Source: an uncultured Prevotella sp. (lineage in GTDB: Bacteria; Bacteroidota; Bacteroidia; Bacteroidales; Bacteroidaceae). Taken from it: a DNA stretch of 64,000 nucleotides. The stretch is from NCBI GenBank assembly GCA_944320355.1, contig CALUHC010000009.1, positions 1 to 64,000 on the forward strand, given 5' to 3'. How positions within the stretch are numbered: position 1 is the stretch's first letter; every line of letters begins with the position of its first letter. The notes beneath the pieces are model-generated. The model searched no databases. It was not told where the DNA came from and saw only the letters and a list, made by a program, of their open reading frames with translations. The position numbers were made by a program, and so were the translations under genes. Shown one piece after another: positions 51,180 to 64,000 of this stretch.

Positions 51180-54100
51180 ATGGCATCAAAAATCGTAGAT
51201 AACAGAGTAAACTTTGGCAGCGTCAAGAATCCGATGCCGTTACCGGATTTCCTCGACGTGCAATTACAGTCCTTTAAGGATTTCCTGCAGTTGGACACTC
51301 CGCCTGAGGAACGCAAGAACGACGGTTTGTATAAGGTGTTCGCAGAGAACTTCCCCATCACCGACACGAGAAACAATTTCGTCCTTGAGTTCCTGGATTA
51401 CTATATCGACCCGCCCCGCTACACAATTGATGAGTGCTTGGAGCGTGGCCTCACTTATAGCGTACCTTTGAAGGCTAAGCTGAAACTTTACTGCACGGAT
51501 CCCGATCATGAGGACTTCGGCACTGTCATTCAGGATGTGTTCTTGGGGCCGATTCCCTATATGACGGATAACGGTACGTTTGTCATAAACGGTGCCGAGC
51601 GCGTCGTGGTTTCGCAGTTGCACCGCTCGCCGGGTGTTTTCTTCGGCCAGAGCGTGCATGCAAACGGCACGTTGCTCTATTCTGCCCGTATCATTCCGTT
51701 CAAGGGCTCGTGGATAGAGTTCGCCACCGACATAAACAATGTGATGTATGCCTACATCGACCGCAAGAAGAAGTTGCCTGTTACTACGTTGCTTCGTGCC
51801 ATAGGCTTTGAGGCCGACAAGGACATTCTGCGCATATTCGACCTTGCCGAGGAGGTGAAGGTCAACAAGTCGAGCCTGAAGAAGGCTTTGGGGCGCAAGT
51901 TGGCCGCACGTGTGCTGAAGAGCTGGAACGAGGATTTCGTGGACGAGGATACGGGAGAAGTTGTTTCCATCGAGCGCAATGAGGTTATCATGGAGCGCGA
52001 GACAGAGATAACGGAAGACAATCTGTTCGAGATTCTTGAGAGCGGGGCGCAGACCATCCTTGTGCACAAGGACGAGGCTGTGGCGCAGGATTATTCCATA
52101 ATCTTCAACACGCTGCAGAAGGACCCGAGCAACTCTGAGAAGGAGGCTGTGCTCTACATATACCGCCAGCTGCGCAACGCAGACCCGGCTGATGATGCCA
52201 GCGCACGCGAGGTGATACAGAACCTCTTCTTCTCTGACAAGCGTTACGATCTCGGCGATGTCGGCCGGTACCGCATCAACCGCAAGCTGGGCCTCGACAC
52301 GGACATGAGCGTGCGCGTGCTCACCAAGGAAGACATCATCGAGATTATCAAATATCTCATACAGCTCATCAACTCCAAGGCCACTGTCGATGATATAGAC
52401 CACCTGTCCAACCGCCGTGTGCGTACTGTTGGTGAGCAGCTGAGCAACCAGTTCTCCATCGGACTGGCCCGCATGAGCCGCACCATCCGTGAGCGCATGA
52501 ATGTGCGCGACAACGAGGTGTTCACCCCGACAGACCTCATCAACGCCAAGACCATATCGAGCGTCATCAACTCGTTCTTCGGGACAAATCCGCTGTCGCA
52601 GTTCATGGACCAGACGAACCCGTTGGCCGAGGTTACGCACAAGCGCCGCCTCTCGGCTCTCGGCCCCGGCGGTCTGTCGCGTGAGCGCGCAGGATTCGAG
52701 GTTCGCGACGTGCACTATACCCACTACGGCCGCCTCTGTCCTATCGAAAGCCCTGAAGGCCCTAACATCGGACTTATATCCTCGCTCTGTGTTTACGCAA
52801 AGATAAATGAGCTTGGGTTTATTGAGACACCTTACCGAAAGGTGGACAACGGTGTCGTGGACTTGAAGAATGAGGATGTGGTGTATCTCACCGCAGAGGA
52901 GGAGGAAAATCATGTGATAGGCCAGGGCAATGCCCCGCTCAACGATGACGGAACGTTCATCCGCGACGTGGTGAAGTGCCGTCAGGATGCCGATTTCCCC
53001 GTTGTCGCGCCAGAGCAGGTAGACCTCATGGACGTGTCCCCGCAGCAGATAGCCTCTATCGCCGCTTCGCTCATCCCGTTCCTTGAGCATGACGATGCCC
53101 ACCGCGCACTCATGGGATCGAACATGATGCGCCAGGCCGTGCCGTTGCTCCACAACGAGGCGCCTATAGTAGGTACCGGCATAGAGAAGCAGGTCTGCGA
53201 GGACTCGCGCACCATGATTACCGCCGAGGGCGATGGTGTTGTGGAATATGTTGACGCAACAACCATCCGCATTCTCTACGACCGGACAGAAGACGAGGAG
53301 TTCGTCAGCTTTGAGCCGGCATTGAAGGAGTACCGCATACCTAAGTTCCGCCGCACCAACCAGAACATGACCATCGACCTCCGCCCCATCTGTGACAAGG
53401 GGCAGCGCGTGAAGGCCGGCGACATTCTCACCGAAGGTTATGCCACTGAGAACGGTGAGTTGGCTCTGGGGCGCAACCTGCTCGTGGCTTATATGCCGTG
53501 GAAGGGTTACAACTACGAGGACGCCATCGTGCTCAACGAGCGTGTGGTGCGTGAGGACATACTCACCTCCGTGCATGTTGATGAGTATTCGCTTGACGTG
53601 CGTGAGACGAAACGCGGAGTGGAGGAGTTCACCAGCGACATCCCGAACGTAAGCGAGGAGGCCACCAAGGATCTCGACGAGAACGGTATCATCCGTGTCG
53701 GCGCACGTGTGGAACCGGGCGACATCCTTATCGGCAAAATATCGCCGAAGGGCGAGAGCGACCCGTCGCCAGAGGAGAAACTGCTCCGCGCCATCTTCGG
53801 CGACAAGGCTGGTGACGTGAAGGACTCTTCGCTCAAGGCTAACCCGTCGCTCACCGGTGTGGTAATAGACAAGAAGATATTCGCTCGCGCCATAAAGACC
53901 CGCCAGACGAAGCAGATGGACAAGGTGCATCTGGCCAAGATTGACGAGGAGTACGAGGCAAAGGTTGACGAGCTGAAAGACATTCTCGTTGACAAGCTGC
54001 TTGTACTCACCGAGGGCAAGACCTCGCAGGGCATCAAGGACTATACCGGCGCAGAGATAATAACCAGAGGCAGCAAGTTCACCGTCACCAACCTCAAGAA

Positions 54101-54992
54101 CCTTGAATATGGCGACGTGCAGATAAGCAACTGGACCGACGATGAGCACACCAACGACCTCATTTCAAAGCTGGTCATCAACTTCATGAAGAAGTACAAG
54201 CTGCTTGATGCCGAGATGAAGCGCAAGAAGTTTGCCATCACCATCGGCGATGAGCTGCCTTCAGGCATTCTGCAGATGGCCAAGGTGTATGTTGCCAAGA
54301 AGCGCAAGATAAGCGTTGGTGACAAACTCGCCGGCCGACATGGCAATAAGGGTATCGTATCGAAGGTGGTGCGCCAGGAGGATATGCCGTTCCTTGAGGA
54401 CGGCCGTCCTGTAGACTTGGTGCTCAACCCGCTGGGTGTGCCCTCGCGTATGAACCTCGGCCAGATATTCGAGGCCATCCTTGGCGCTGCCGGCAAGAAG
54501 CTCGGCGTCAAGTTTGCCACGCCTATCTTCGACGGTGCCAAGCTCGACGACCTCGCCGAGTGGACCGACAAGGCCGGGTTGCCGCGCCTTTGCTCCACAT
54601 ATCTTTACGATGGGGAGACGGGTGAGCGTTTCGACCAGCCTGCCACAGTCGGCATAACCTACTTCCTCAAGCTCGGCCACATGGTGGAGGACAAGATGCA
54701 CGCCCGTTCCATTGGTCCGTACTCGCTCATCACGCAGCAGCCGCTCGGCGGTAAGGCGCAGTTCGGAGGCCAGCGTTTCGGAGAGATGGAGGTCTGGGCC
54801 CTTGAGGCCTTCGGCGCCAGTCATGTGCTGCAGGAGATACTTACCATCAAGTCTGACGACGTGGTGGGGCGCAGCAAGGCATACGAAGCCATCGTCAAGG
54901 GTGAGCCAATGCCTACGCCGGGCATCCCCGAGTCGCTCAATGTATTGCTGCATGAGCTTAAAGGTCTTGGGCTTAGTGTGACCCTCGATTAA
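51180..54992 (+). CDS. rpoB: DNA-directed RNA polymerase subunit beta
   Basis: 1270-residue catalytic subunit. Recognisable segments include the rifampicin-pocket region [94 protein letters not shown] and the C-terminal [13 protein letters not shown]. In the rifampicin region the residues normally associated with sensitivity look wild type (Q, D, H, S positions conserved). ATG 51180 follows the attenuator; rpoC begins 40 nt after its stop. Confidence 0.99.
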   Translation: MASKIVDNRVNFGSVKNPMPLPDFLDVQLQSFKDFLQLDTPPEERKNDGLYKVFAENFPITDTRNNFVLEFLDYYIDPPRYTIDECLERGLTYSVPLKAKLKLYCTDPDHEDFGTVIQDVFLGPIPYMTDNGTFVINGAERVVVSQLHRSPGVFFGQSVHANGTLLYSARIIPFKGSWIEFATDINNVMYAYIDRKKKLPVTTLLRAIGFEADKDILRIFDLAEEVKVNKSSLKKALGRKLAARVLKSWNEDFVDEDTGEVVSIERNEVIMERETEITEDNLFEILESGAQTILVHKDEAVAQDYSIIFNTLQKDPSNSEKEAVLYIYRQLRNADPADDASAREVIQNLFFSDKRYDLGDVGRYRINRKLGLDTDMSVRVLTKEDIIEIIKYLIQLINSKATVDDIDHLSNRRVRTVGEQLSNQFSIGLARMSRTIRERMNVRDNEVFTPTDLINAKTISSVINSFFGTNPLSQFMDQTNPLAEVTHKRRLSALGPGGLSRERAGFEVRDVHYTHYGRLCPIESPEGPNIGLISSLCVYAKINELGFIETPYRKVDNGVVDLKNEDVVYLTAEEEENHVIGQGNAPLNDDGTFIRDVVKCRQDADFPVVAPEQVDLMDVSPQQIASIAASLIPFLEHDDAHRALMGSNMMRQAVPLLHNEAPIVGTGIEKQVCEDSRTMITAEGDGVVEYVDATTIRILYDRTEDEEFVSFEPALKEYRIPKFRRTNQNMTIDLRPICDKGQRVKAGDILTEGYATENGELALGRNLLVAYMPWKGYNYEDAIVLNERVVREDILTSVHVDEYSLDVRETKRGVEEFTSDIPNVSEEATKDLDENGIIRVGARVEPGDILIGKISPKGESDPSPEEKLLRAIFGDKAGDVKDSSLKANPSLTGVVIDKKIFARAIKTRQTKQMDKVHLAKIDEEYEAKVDELKDILVDKLLVLTEGKTSQGIKDYTGAEIITRGSKFTVTNLKNLEYGDVQISNWTDDEHTNDLISKLVINFMKKYKLLDAEMKRKKFAITIGDELPSGILQMAKVYVAKKRKISVGDKLAGRHGNKGIVSKVVRQEDMPFLEDGRPVDLVLNPLGVPSRMNLGQIFEAILGAAGKKLGVKFATPIFDGAKLDDLAEWTDKAGLPRLCSTYLYDGETGERFDQPATVGITYFLKLGHMVEDKMHARSIGPYSLITQQPLGGKAQFGGQRFGEMEVWALEAFGASHVLQEILTIKSDDVVGRSKAYEAIVKGEPMPTPGIPESLNVLLHELKGLGLSVTLD

Positions 54993-55032
54993 TTAAGGAA
55001 CTCTTTACATAACAACATACAACAACGTAAAT

Positions 55033-59412
<4,380 letters not shown>

Positions 59413-59432
59413 GCATTTCATGCAATACAGAC

Positions 59433-59466
59433 AAAAAGCCGCGTGGCCATCGCCACGCGGCTTTTT
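59433..59466 (+). terminator. rpoBC operon terminator
   Basis: AAAAAGCCGCGTGGC and GCCACGCGGCTTTTT pair perfectly around a 4-nt loop, with T5 tail and A5 lead. Confidence 0.95.
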
Positions 59467-59469
59467 GTG

Positions 59470-59868
59470 TTAAACCCAAATCGGTCATTAGACCGCCAGG
59501 AATATATTTTTATGAATATCCGCATTCTGCCAAATGCGAGGAGTTAGCAGGAGTTAACGGGAGTTATTACTCGCTGCGCTCGTTCATGGAGTCAGCGGAC
59601 ATCACCCACTAAAGCTATCGTCCGCTAACTCCGGGCGACCGTAAGGAAGCCTAACTCCCGTTAACTCCATATAACTATTTGGCAACTTGCGGACATTCAT
59701 TATATTTTTGTTACTTTTCAGGCTTTCCAAGTACTTTTGCCCTGCCAGCGGCATCTTGTCTGCCGCTTTGTCTCGACGTAGCCCGCTACGCCTTCTATAA
59801 AGGCGACTGCCAATCTGCACGCCGGCAAGACGAAATCACTTTGGACTCTAATGACCGATTTGGGTTAA
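59470..59868 (-). mobile_element. MITE-1 copy interrupted by MITE-2 (nested insertion)
   Basis: Outer ends TTAAACCCAAATCGGTCATT and ACTCTAATGACCGATTTGGG are inverted. Removing the 189-bp insert and one 9-bp duplicate leaves 201 bp, the same length as the 12924 copy. Orientation is opposite to the copies at 12924 and 43154. Confidence 0.93.
59512..59700. mobile_element. MITE-2 copy (189 bp) with 9-bp target site duplication
   Basis: Inverted ends ATGAATATCCGCATTCTGCC and GGCAACTTGCGGACATTCAT, flanked on both sides by TATATTTTT (59503-59511 and 59701-59709). The interior holds several GTTAAC-type words (CAGGAGTTAACGGGAG, AACTCCCGTTAACTCC). No coding capacity for a transposase. Confidence 0.93.
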
Positions 59869-60491
59869 AGAAAAGTAATTCTTGTCCGATATTCTTGCCG
59901 TTTGTTGAAATTTTAATACATTTATGGAACTTGAAACTTTTAACCTCCCCAACCGGGATAATAAACACAAGGGGTTATATATACGAAGAAAGCGTGGGAG
60001 TTCTTGCCGTCACTCGTCCCACGTTCTGAGGCTCTCGCATTGCCCGGTACAGTTGAACGAGCAACACAGAAGCCCACGCCAGATATGAATGCAATCCAAC
60101 TCTGCCGATGCGGACGAGGCCACACCGACCGAGAGGACATGAACATACACATCCCGTAGGGCATCACTGTTGCCATGTTCCTGACTGTACCTGTAATTTG
60201 CGAGATTTCAGAACGTCAAGCACAAAGCGCAGTAAACGCCTTATCCATATATAGTCTCCCCGCCCGTCTTGCCCACTGCGTGGCTTCTGTTTGGGGATAA
60301 CATCGCAAAGATAGTGATTTATTTCTTAAGTAGATGCAGAAAGTCGTGTTTTTTTCTTTTCTATAGTTCTTTTGCGAGAACTTTGCCGACATGAGTTCAG
60401 CAGGTAGATGCATGGATTTTTTATGGATATCCGCAATCTGCCCATAGTTGCAAATATACAACTAAAAACGGGCGCTATTTCCTTGATTTTC
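59869..60491. other. Intergenic gap after the nested element
   Basis: No recognised gene. It contains a stop-interrupted open frame (59965-60300), a perfect -7 element on the minus strand (TATCTTTG, 60306-60313) without an obvious gene, and a MITE-2-like end (ATGGATATCCGCAATCTGCC, about 60423). Confidence 0.5.
59965..60300 (+). pseudogene. Possible gene remnant, open frame with one internal TAG
   Basis: This frame is open for 64 codons, meets TAG at 60157-60159, then is open for another 46 codons to TAA 60298-60300. It includes a protein-like stretch (AWEFLPSLVPRSEALALPG, then LCRCGRGHTDREDMNIHIP). No start codon or family is recognised; it could be chance. Confidence 0.2.
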
Positions 60492-60601
60492 GGTATGTGC
60501 CGTTTCGCATTCCGAAACGTGCCGTTTTGGCTTGCGAAACGACCCGTTTCAGGCTGCAAAACGTGCCGTTTTGGCTTCCAAAACGGCACGTTTTGCAACT
60601 T
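60492..60601. repeat. 22-bp phased palindrome array 7 (5 units)
   Basis: Units at 60492 (GGTATGTGCCGTTT), 60514 (GAAACGTGCCGTTT), 60536 (GAAACGACCCGTTT), 60558 (AAAACGTGCCGTTT) and 60580 (AAAACGGCACGTTT), exactly 22 bp apart. The distal flank GTTGCAAATATACAA lies about 45 bp to the left. The other side continues CTTGTTGAGTATCAG. Confidence 0.92.
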
Positions 60602-60748
60602 GTTGAGTATCAGTTCTCCCACACACTTCCTTCCTTGCCTCTTCCACGTCGTCTTTACCTTTTTACCCTTTTACCTTTTTACTTTTACCTTAATCGTGGC
60701 CTTTTTGATTTTTTTATCTTTGGCTTTAAATTTATAATGGTCTTGGGC

Positions 60749-60779
60749 TTGTTTGTGTGCTGTTTTATTTGTAAATTTG
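60749..60779 (+). promoter_or_regulatory. Promoter of the MG2-like gene
   Basis: TTG (60749-60751), a 20-bp spacer and TAAATTTG (60772-60779). A second -7 element TATCTTTG lies at 60715-60722. Confidence 0.7.
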
Positions 60780-60858
60780 GGGCATATAAAACCGTGGGCT
60801 GTTGGAGGCCGTTCGGGGTTTGATGGCGTTCGGCAGCCTTCTTAATCTATTAAGTGCT

Positions 60859-63786
60859 ATGTGTAGGTTTTTATTTCTATTGGCAGTGGCGGCTATGGCC
60901 GCCTGTGGCGTTTGGGCCGATGATACAGACTCCGCGTTGCTGGCGCGGCAGGCCGCTTTCGACAGCTTCGCCGCCGAGCACAGGCAGGAGCGCGTCTATC
61001 TCCATTTTGACAACACATCTTATTATAAGGGCGAGCGTATGTGGTACAAGGCATACGTGGTGGACGGCGACGACTTTCGCGCCACGCCGCTCAGCCGCAT
61101 TCTCTATGTGGAGCTGCTCAACCCCATGGGCTATCCCGTGGAGACCCAGAAGCTTGTCATAAAGAACGGGCAGGCCGACGGCGCTTTCCTGCTGGCGGAC
61201 ACCATAAACGCAGGCTTCTATGAGGTGAGGGCATATACGGCCTGGATGCTCAATTTCACCACCGGCGACCATCACGGCTGGCAGCGGCTGACGAGGCGCG
61301 ACGCGCGCCAGCGTTACGGCGAGCGCCTGCAGCGCTATCTGGAGGGCAATGCCGGGGTGTTCAGCCGTGTGTTTCCCGTTTACGAGGCTGTTGACAGTGG
61401 CCGCTATGCCCTTAAGCGTATGCCACGCCTGCCCAAGGCCACGGCCTCGCTGGCAGAGCCGGAGCGCGAGCGGCTCGTGATGGACTTCTATCCCGAGGGC
61501 GGCAACCTCGTTGAGGGTGTGCCTACGCGCATAGCCTTCCAGGCGCGCAGCAGCGAGGGGCGCACGCTCAACGTGGCGGGCGCGCTGATGAGGCGCGGCG
61601 ACTCCATCGGATATTTTAAGACCGAATATGCGGGGCGCGGCGTGTTCGCCGTGACGGCCGACGAGACCCTGGGCGAGGAACTTACCGACAGGCTGAAGCT
61701 GAGGCTGACGTACCGCGGGCGCGACTATACCTTCGACCTGCCCGGGGCGCGCCGCCGCGGCTACGTGCTCAACGTGTTCCAGACGGACAGCGCCGTCAGG
61801 GCCACCGTGGCGCGCAATGACCGCACCGAGGGCATGAGGCTGGGGCTCAGCGTCACGTGCCGCGGGCGCACGGCCTATTCGGGAGTGATAGACCTGCGCG
61901 GCGACCTGTCGGCCACCGTGGCCATTGGCAAGGAGATGCTGCGCACGGGCGTTAACATCGTGACGCTCTATACGGCCGAGGGCAAGGTGGTGGCGCAACG
62001 GATGGTGTTTGTCAACAACCATGACATCGGCGCATACCGCCTGACGGCTTCTGTGGCCGCGGCCGATGGCGACTCGCTGCGCCCCTACGGGCGGGTAGCC
62101 GTAGACTGCCGTGTGACCGACAGCCGTGGAAATGCGGTGGCCGACTCGCTGACGTTTGCCATGGCCGTGACCGACGGCGACACGCGCGACGGCACTTACG
62201 CCGACGGCAACGTGCTCACCTACCTGCTGCTGTCGTCGGAGATAAAAGGCTTCGTGCCGCATCCAGCCTACTACTTTGAGACCGACGACGTCGAGCACCG
62301 CGCCGCCCTCGACGTGCTGCTGATGGTGCAGGGCTGGACGCGCTATGACTTCGAGCGGATGATGAGCGGGCGCGAGTTCCGCCCCATGCCCGAGGCCGAG
62401 CGCACACTCGTGTTCCGCGGCCGCGTGCTCGACGACCGCAACTCCAACGACCGCAGCCTGTGGCGGCCGGCCAAGCGCGAGGCCTGGGTGTACTCCGAGA
62501 TTGGCATCGGGCCCGACAGCATCTTCAGTGGCGAGCAGTGCACCACGGATGGTGTGTTCACCTTCTACGTGCCGCCGTTCTTCGGCAGCGGCCGAATGTC
62601 GATAGTGCTCAACAACAGGCCGGTGACCGATATGGGCGACAGGGGCGACATTGCCGGCCACAATTATTCGTACCGGCGCAACTACCGGCCGTCGTATCTG
62701 CTGGGCCGCCACGTGGAGCCGCTCAACGCCTACTCGCCGCTGCCCAAGAACTACGACTACTACGAGACATCGGCGCTCAGCGAACCGTGGGACGAGAACC
62801 TGTTCAGCCGCGCCTATATGGCCATGCCCGTGCGCAACGGCCGCTTTGTGTATTACGACCCGATAACGGGCAGCTATCTCGTTAACGAGATAACGAAGAA
62901 GGCGCGGCGCAACTGGTCCGACTTCCGCGAGGTGGTGCCGGCCTGCGTCATGGACGTTGACGGGCTGATGACGTGGCTGTCCAACATCTATGGCGATGTC
63001 AGCACTTTCAGGTGGAATCCGCGCCTGTCGTTGGGTTTCGCCTCTTACGTGCCGCAAGACTATCAGGCCGACCGCTTCTTCAACGAGATTGCCACATACG
63101 AGAACACCACGGCAGGCCGCCACGAGGTGATGCACTTCGGCAAATATACATACGGTTCGTATGCCGCCCGCAACGCGTTCGACCTGCCCAACTACACCGG
63201 CCTGCGCGAGCTGCTATACATATTCGGACTCGATGGCATGAACCGCACCTTCGTAAATGCCGACTCCGTGGGCGGCAGCCCCAAGTACAGGGGAGCGATA
63301 GGCCTTTCAGACGCGCTGCCCGCTGGCGTTGACTTCTTCCCCCACGACGAGAACTTCAGGCAGTTGCGCCTCTATGCCGACATAGACAACCGCAAGCTCA
63401 TATACCGGGCGGGGCGCTATCGCGAGCACGTCTATACGTACAACCCCAAGGATGACACCGGCAACGACCATCCGCTGACCTCCATCTTCAATTTCATCAC
63501 CGACAAGCGTTACACCGACGGCAGCACGCTGCCCGAGTTCATGGGCTACCGCATCGACTTCCAGGGCATCAACCGCCCCGTGGAGTTCTACTGCCCTGAC
63601 TACAGTCGTATGCCCCTGCCCGAGCAGACCGACTATCGCCGCACTGTTTACTGGAACCCCAACGTCACCACCGATGCCTCGGGCCATGCCCGTGTAAGTT
63701 TCTGCAACAACGGCTTCAGCCATCGTCTGGCAGTCTCGGCAGAAGGTCTCACGCCTGGGGGCAGGGCAATACTGAGAGCGGATTGA
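60859..63786 (+). CDS. Large exported MG2/macroglobulin-like protein of Bacteroidetes
   Basis: 975 residues from ATG 60859, giving the signal peptide MCRFLFLLAVAAMAACGVWA; the 19 codons open upstream would spoil it. The first domain is the family signature ERVYLHFDNTSYYKGERMWYKAYVV followed by ILYVELLNPMGYPVETQKLVIKNGQADGAFLLADTINAGFYEVRAYTAWMLN, an MG2-like beta-sandwich seen in many Bacteroidetes envelope proteins. The rest is beta-rich (MDFYPEGGNLVEGVPTRIAFQA, then further sandwich modules) and ends VSFCNNGFSHRLAVSAEGLTPGGRAILRAD. Some relatives also carry a TonB plug; I do not see a clear one here. Function unknown. Confidence 0.8.
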   Translation: MCRFLFLLAVAAMAACGVWADDTDSALLARQAAFDSFAAEHRQERVYLHFDNTSYYKGERMWYKAYVVDGDDFRATPLSRILYVELLNPMGYPVETQKLVIKNGQADGAFLLADTINAGFYEVRAYTAWMLNFTTGDHHGWQRLTRRDARQRYGERLQRYLEGNAGVFSRVFPVYEAVDSGRYALKRMPRLPKATASLAEPERERLVMDFYPEGGNLVEGVPTRIAFQARSSEGRTLNVAGALMRRGDSIGYFKTEYAGRGVFAVTADETLGEELTDRLKLRLTYRGRDYTFDLPGARRRGYVLNVFQTDSAVRATVARNDRTEGMRLGLSVTCRGRTAYSGVIDLRGDLSATVAIGKEMLRTGVNIVTLYTAEGKVVAQRMVFVNNHDIGAYRLTASVAAADGDSLRPYGRVAVDCRVTDSRGNAVADSLTFAMAVTDGDTRDGTYADGNVLTYLLLSSEIKGFVPHPAYYFETDDVEHRAALDVLLMVQGWTRYDFERMMSGREFRPMPEAERTLVFRGRVLDDRNSNDRSLWRPAKREAWVYSEIGIGPDSIFSGEQCTTDGVFTFYVPPFFGSGRMSIVLNNRPVTDMGDRGDIAGHNYSYRRNYRPSYLLGRHVEPLNAYSPLPKNYDYYETSALSEPWDENLFSRAYMAMPVRNGRFVYYDPITGSYLVNEITKKARRNWSDFREVVPACVMDVDGLMTWLSNIYGDVSTFRWNPRLSLGFASYVPQDYQADRFFNEIATYENTTAGRHEVMHFGKYTYGSYAARNAFDLPNYTGLRELLYIFGLDGMNRTFVNADSVGGSPKYRGAIGLSDALPAGVDFFPHDENFRQLRLYADIDNRKLIYRAGRYREHVYTYNPKDDTGNDHPLTSIFNFITDKRYTDGSTLPEFMGYRIDFQGINRPVEFYCPDYSRMPLPEQTDYRRTVYWNPNVTTDASGHARVSFCNNGFSHRLAVSAEGLTPGGRAILRAD

Positions 63787-64000
63787 TTGCCGGCAGCAGT
63801 GCGAAAGCGCTTGGACAGCAGGTGGAAGCAGCAAAAACATATCCTCCGGCGGTCTGTTGGCCTTTGGATAAGCAAGCGTCTCCCCCAATATGCGGGAGAA
63901 TGGCAGAAGTTGCAAACATACATTTACCTTATTTTTTTAATGAATATCCACAAGTTGCCAAGTAGTTATATGGAGTTAACAGGAGTTAGGCTCCCTTACG
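63787..64000. mobile_element. Diverged MITE-1 half and the left end of a MITE-2 copy cut by the window edge
   Basis: At 63797-63875 a diverged MITE-1 half reads GCGAAAGCGCTTGGACAGC...CCTCCGGCGGTCTG. At 63940 a MITE-2 left end begins (ATGAATATCCACAAGTTGCC), preceded by ATTTTTTTA, and continues into GGAGTTAACAGGAGTTAGGC to the window end. Confidence 0.7.

Noticed and set aside
51264-54149. 961-codon open frame antisense to rpoB
   Set aside because: Shadow of codon bias on the opposite strand of a certain gene; the product has no family resemblance.
60306-60313. Perfect TATCTTTG -7 element on the minus strand as promoter of a hidden gene
   Set aside because: No TTG at the right distance and no protein-like frame or conserved RNA downstream; left as an orphan motif.

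Overview
The window is chromosomal DNA of a high-GC member of the order Bacteroidales, most likely Prevotellaceae or a close relative. The support is taxon-specific: two SusC/SusD pairs, a PorP-GldKLMN type IX secretion operon, a bifunctional fucokinase/GDP-fucose pyrophosphorylase (Fkp type), DUF4421, DUF2795 and CD225 proteins, and many promoters of the Bacteroidetes form TTG-N19-21-TAnnTTTG. The species cannot be named from this sequence.

Layout. 1-1159: 3' part of an Xaa-Pro aminopeptidase. 1160-2686: repeat-filled gap, then a promoter and a long leader. 2687-12596: two tandem SusC/SusD pairs in one apparent operon. 12597-13380: repeats. 13381-15684: a small membrane-anchored coiled-coil protein with an apparent frameshift, a methyltransferase-like protein, a PduO-type cobalamin adenosyltransferase and a DUF2795 protein. 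16082-22065: PorP/SprF-like protein and GldK, GldL, GldM, GldN. 22185-24299: a small outer-membrane barrel and a DUF4421 protein. 24294-29483 (minus strand): metallophosphoesterase, Rpn/PDDEXK-type nuclease, KdtA and GltX. 30347-32410: PgpH-like 7TM-HD phosphodiesterase. 32587-41803 (minus strand): S15, DUF2752, CD225, GYF-CD225, a GH2-like glycosidase, a VOC protein, Fkp, and a decayed Rpn relic. 42233-43962: AraC regulator and sugar O-acetyltransferase among mobile repeats. 44696-59412: the informational core, with rpsU, a XerC-like recombinase, hpf, five tRNAs, tuf, secE, nusG, rplK, rplA, rplJ, rplL, rpoB and rpoC. 60859-63786: a large exported MG2-like protein.

The genes themselves are mostly well-known families. 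The unusual content is in the long intergenic gaps, which hold at least three interacting repeat families. The first is a set of eight dispersed arrays of 3-5 units, almost strictly phased at 22 bp, each unit built on the imperfect palindrome GAAACG-NN-CCGTTT, with conserved sequence on both sides. The second is a ~201-bp MITE-like element with inverted ends (AACCCAAATCGGTCATTAGA type). The third is a ~180-190-bp element with ATGAATrTCCGCA ends. One copy of the third has inserted into a copy of the second with a visible 9-bp target duplication, and the empty site is preserved in two other copies in this window. I regard the 22-bp phased array element as the best candidate here for an undescribed system.
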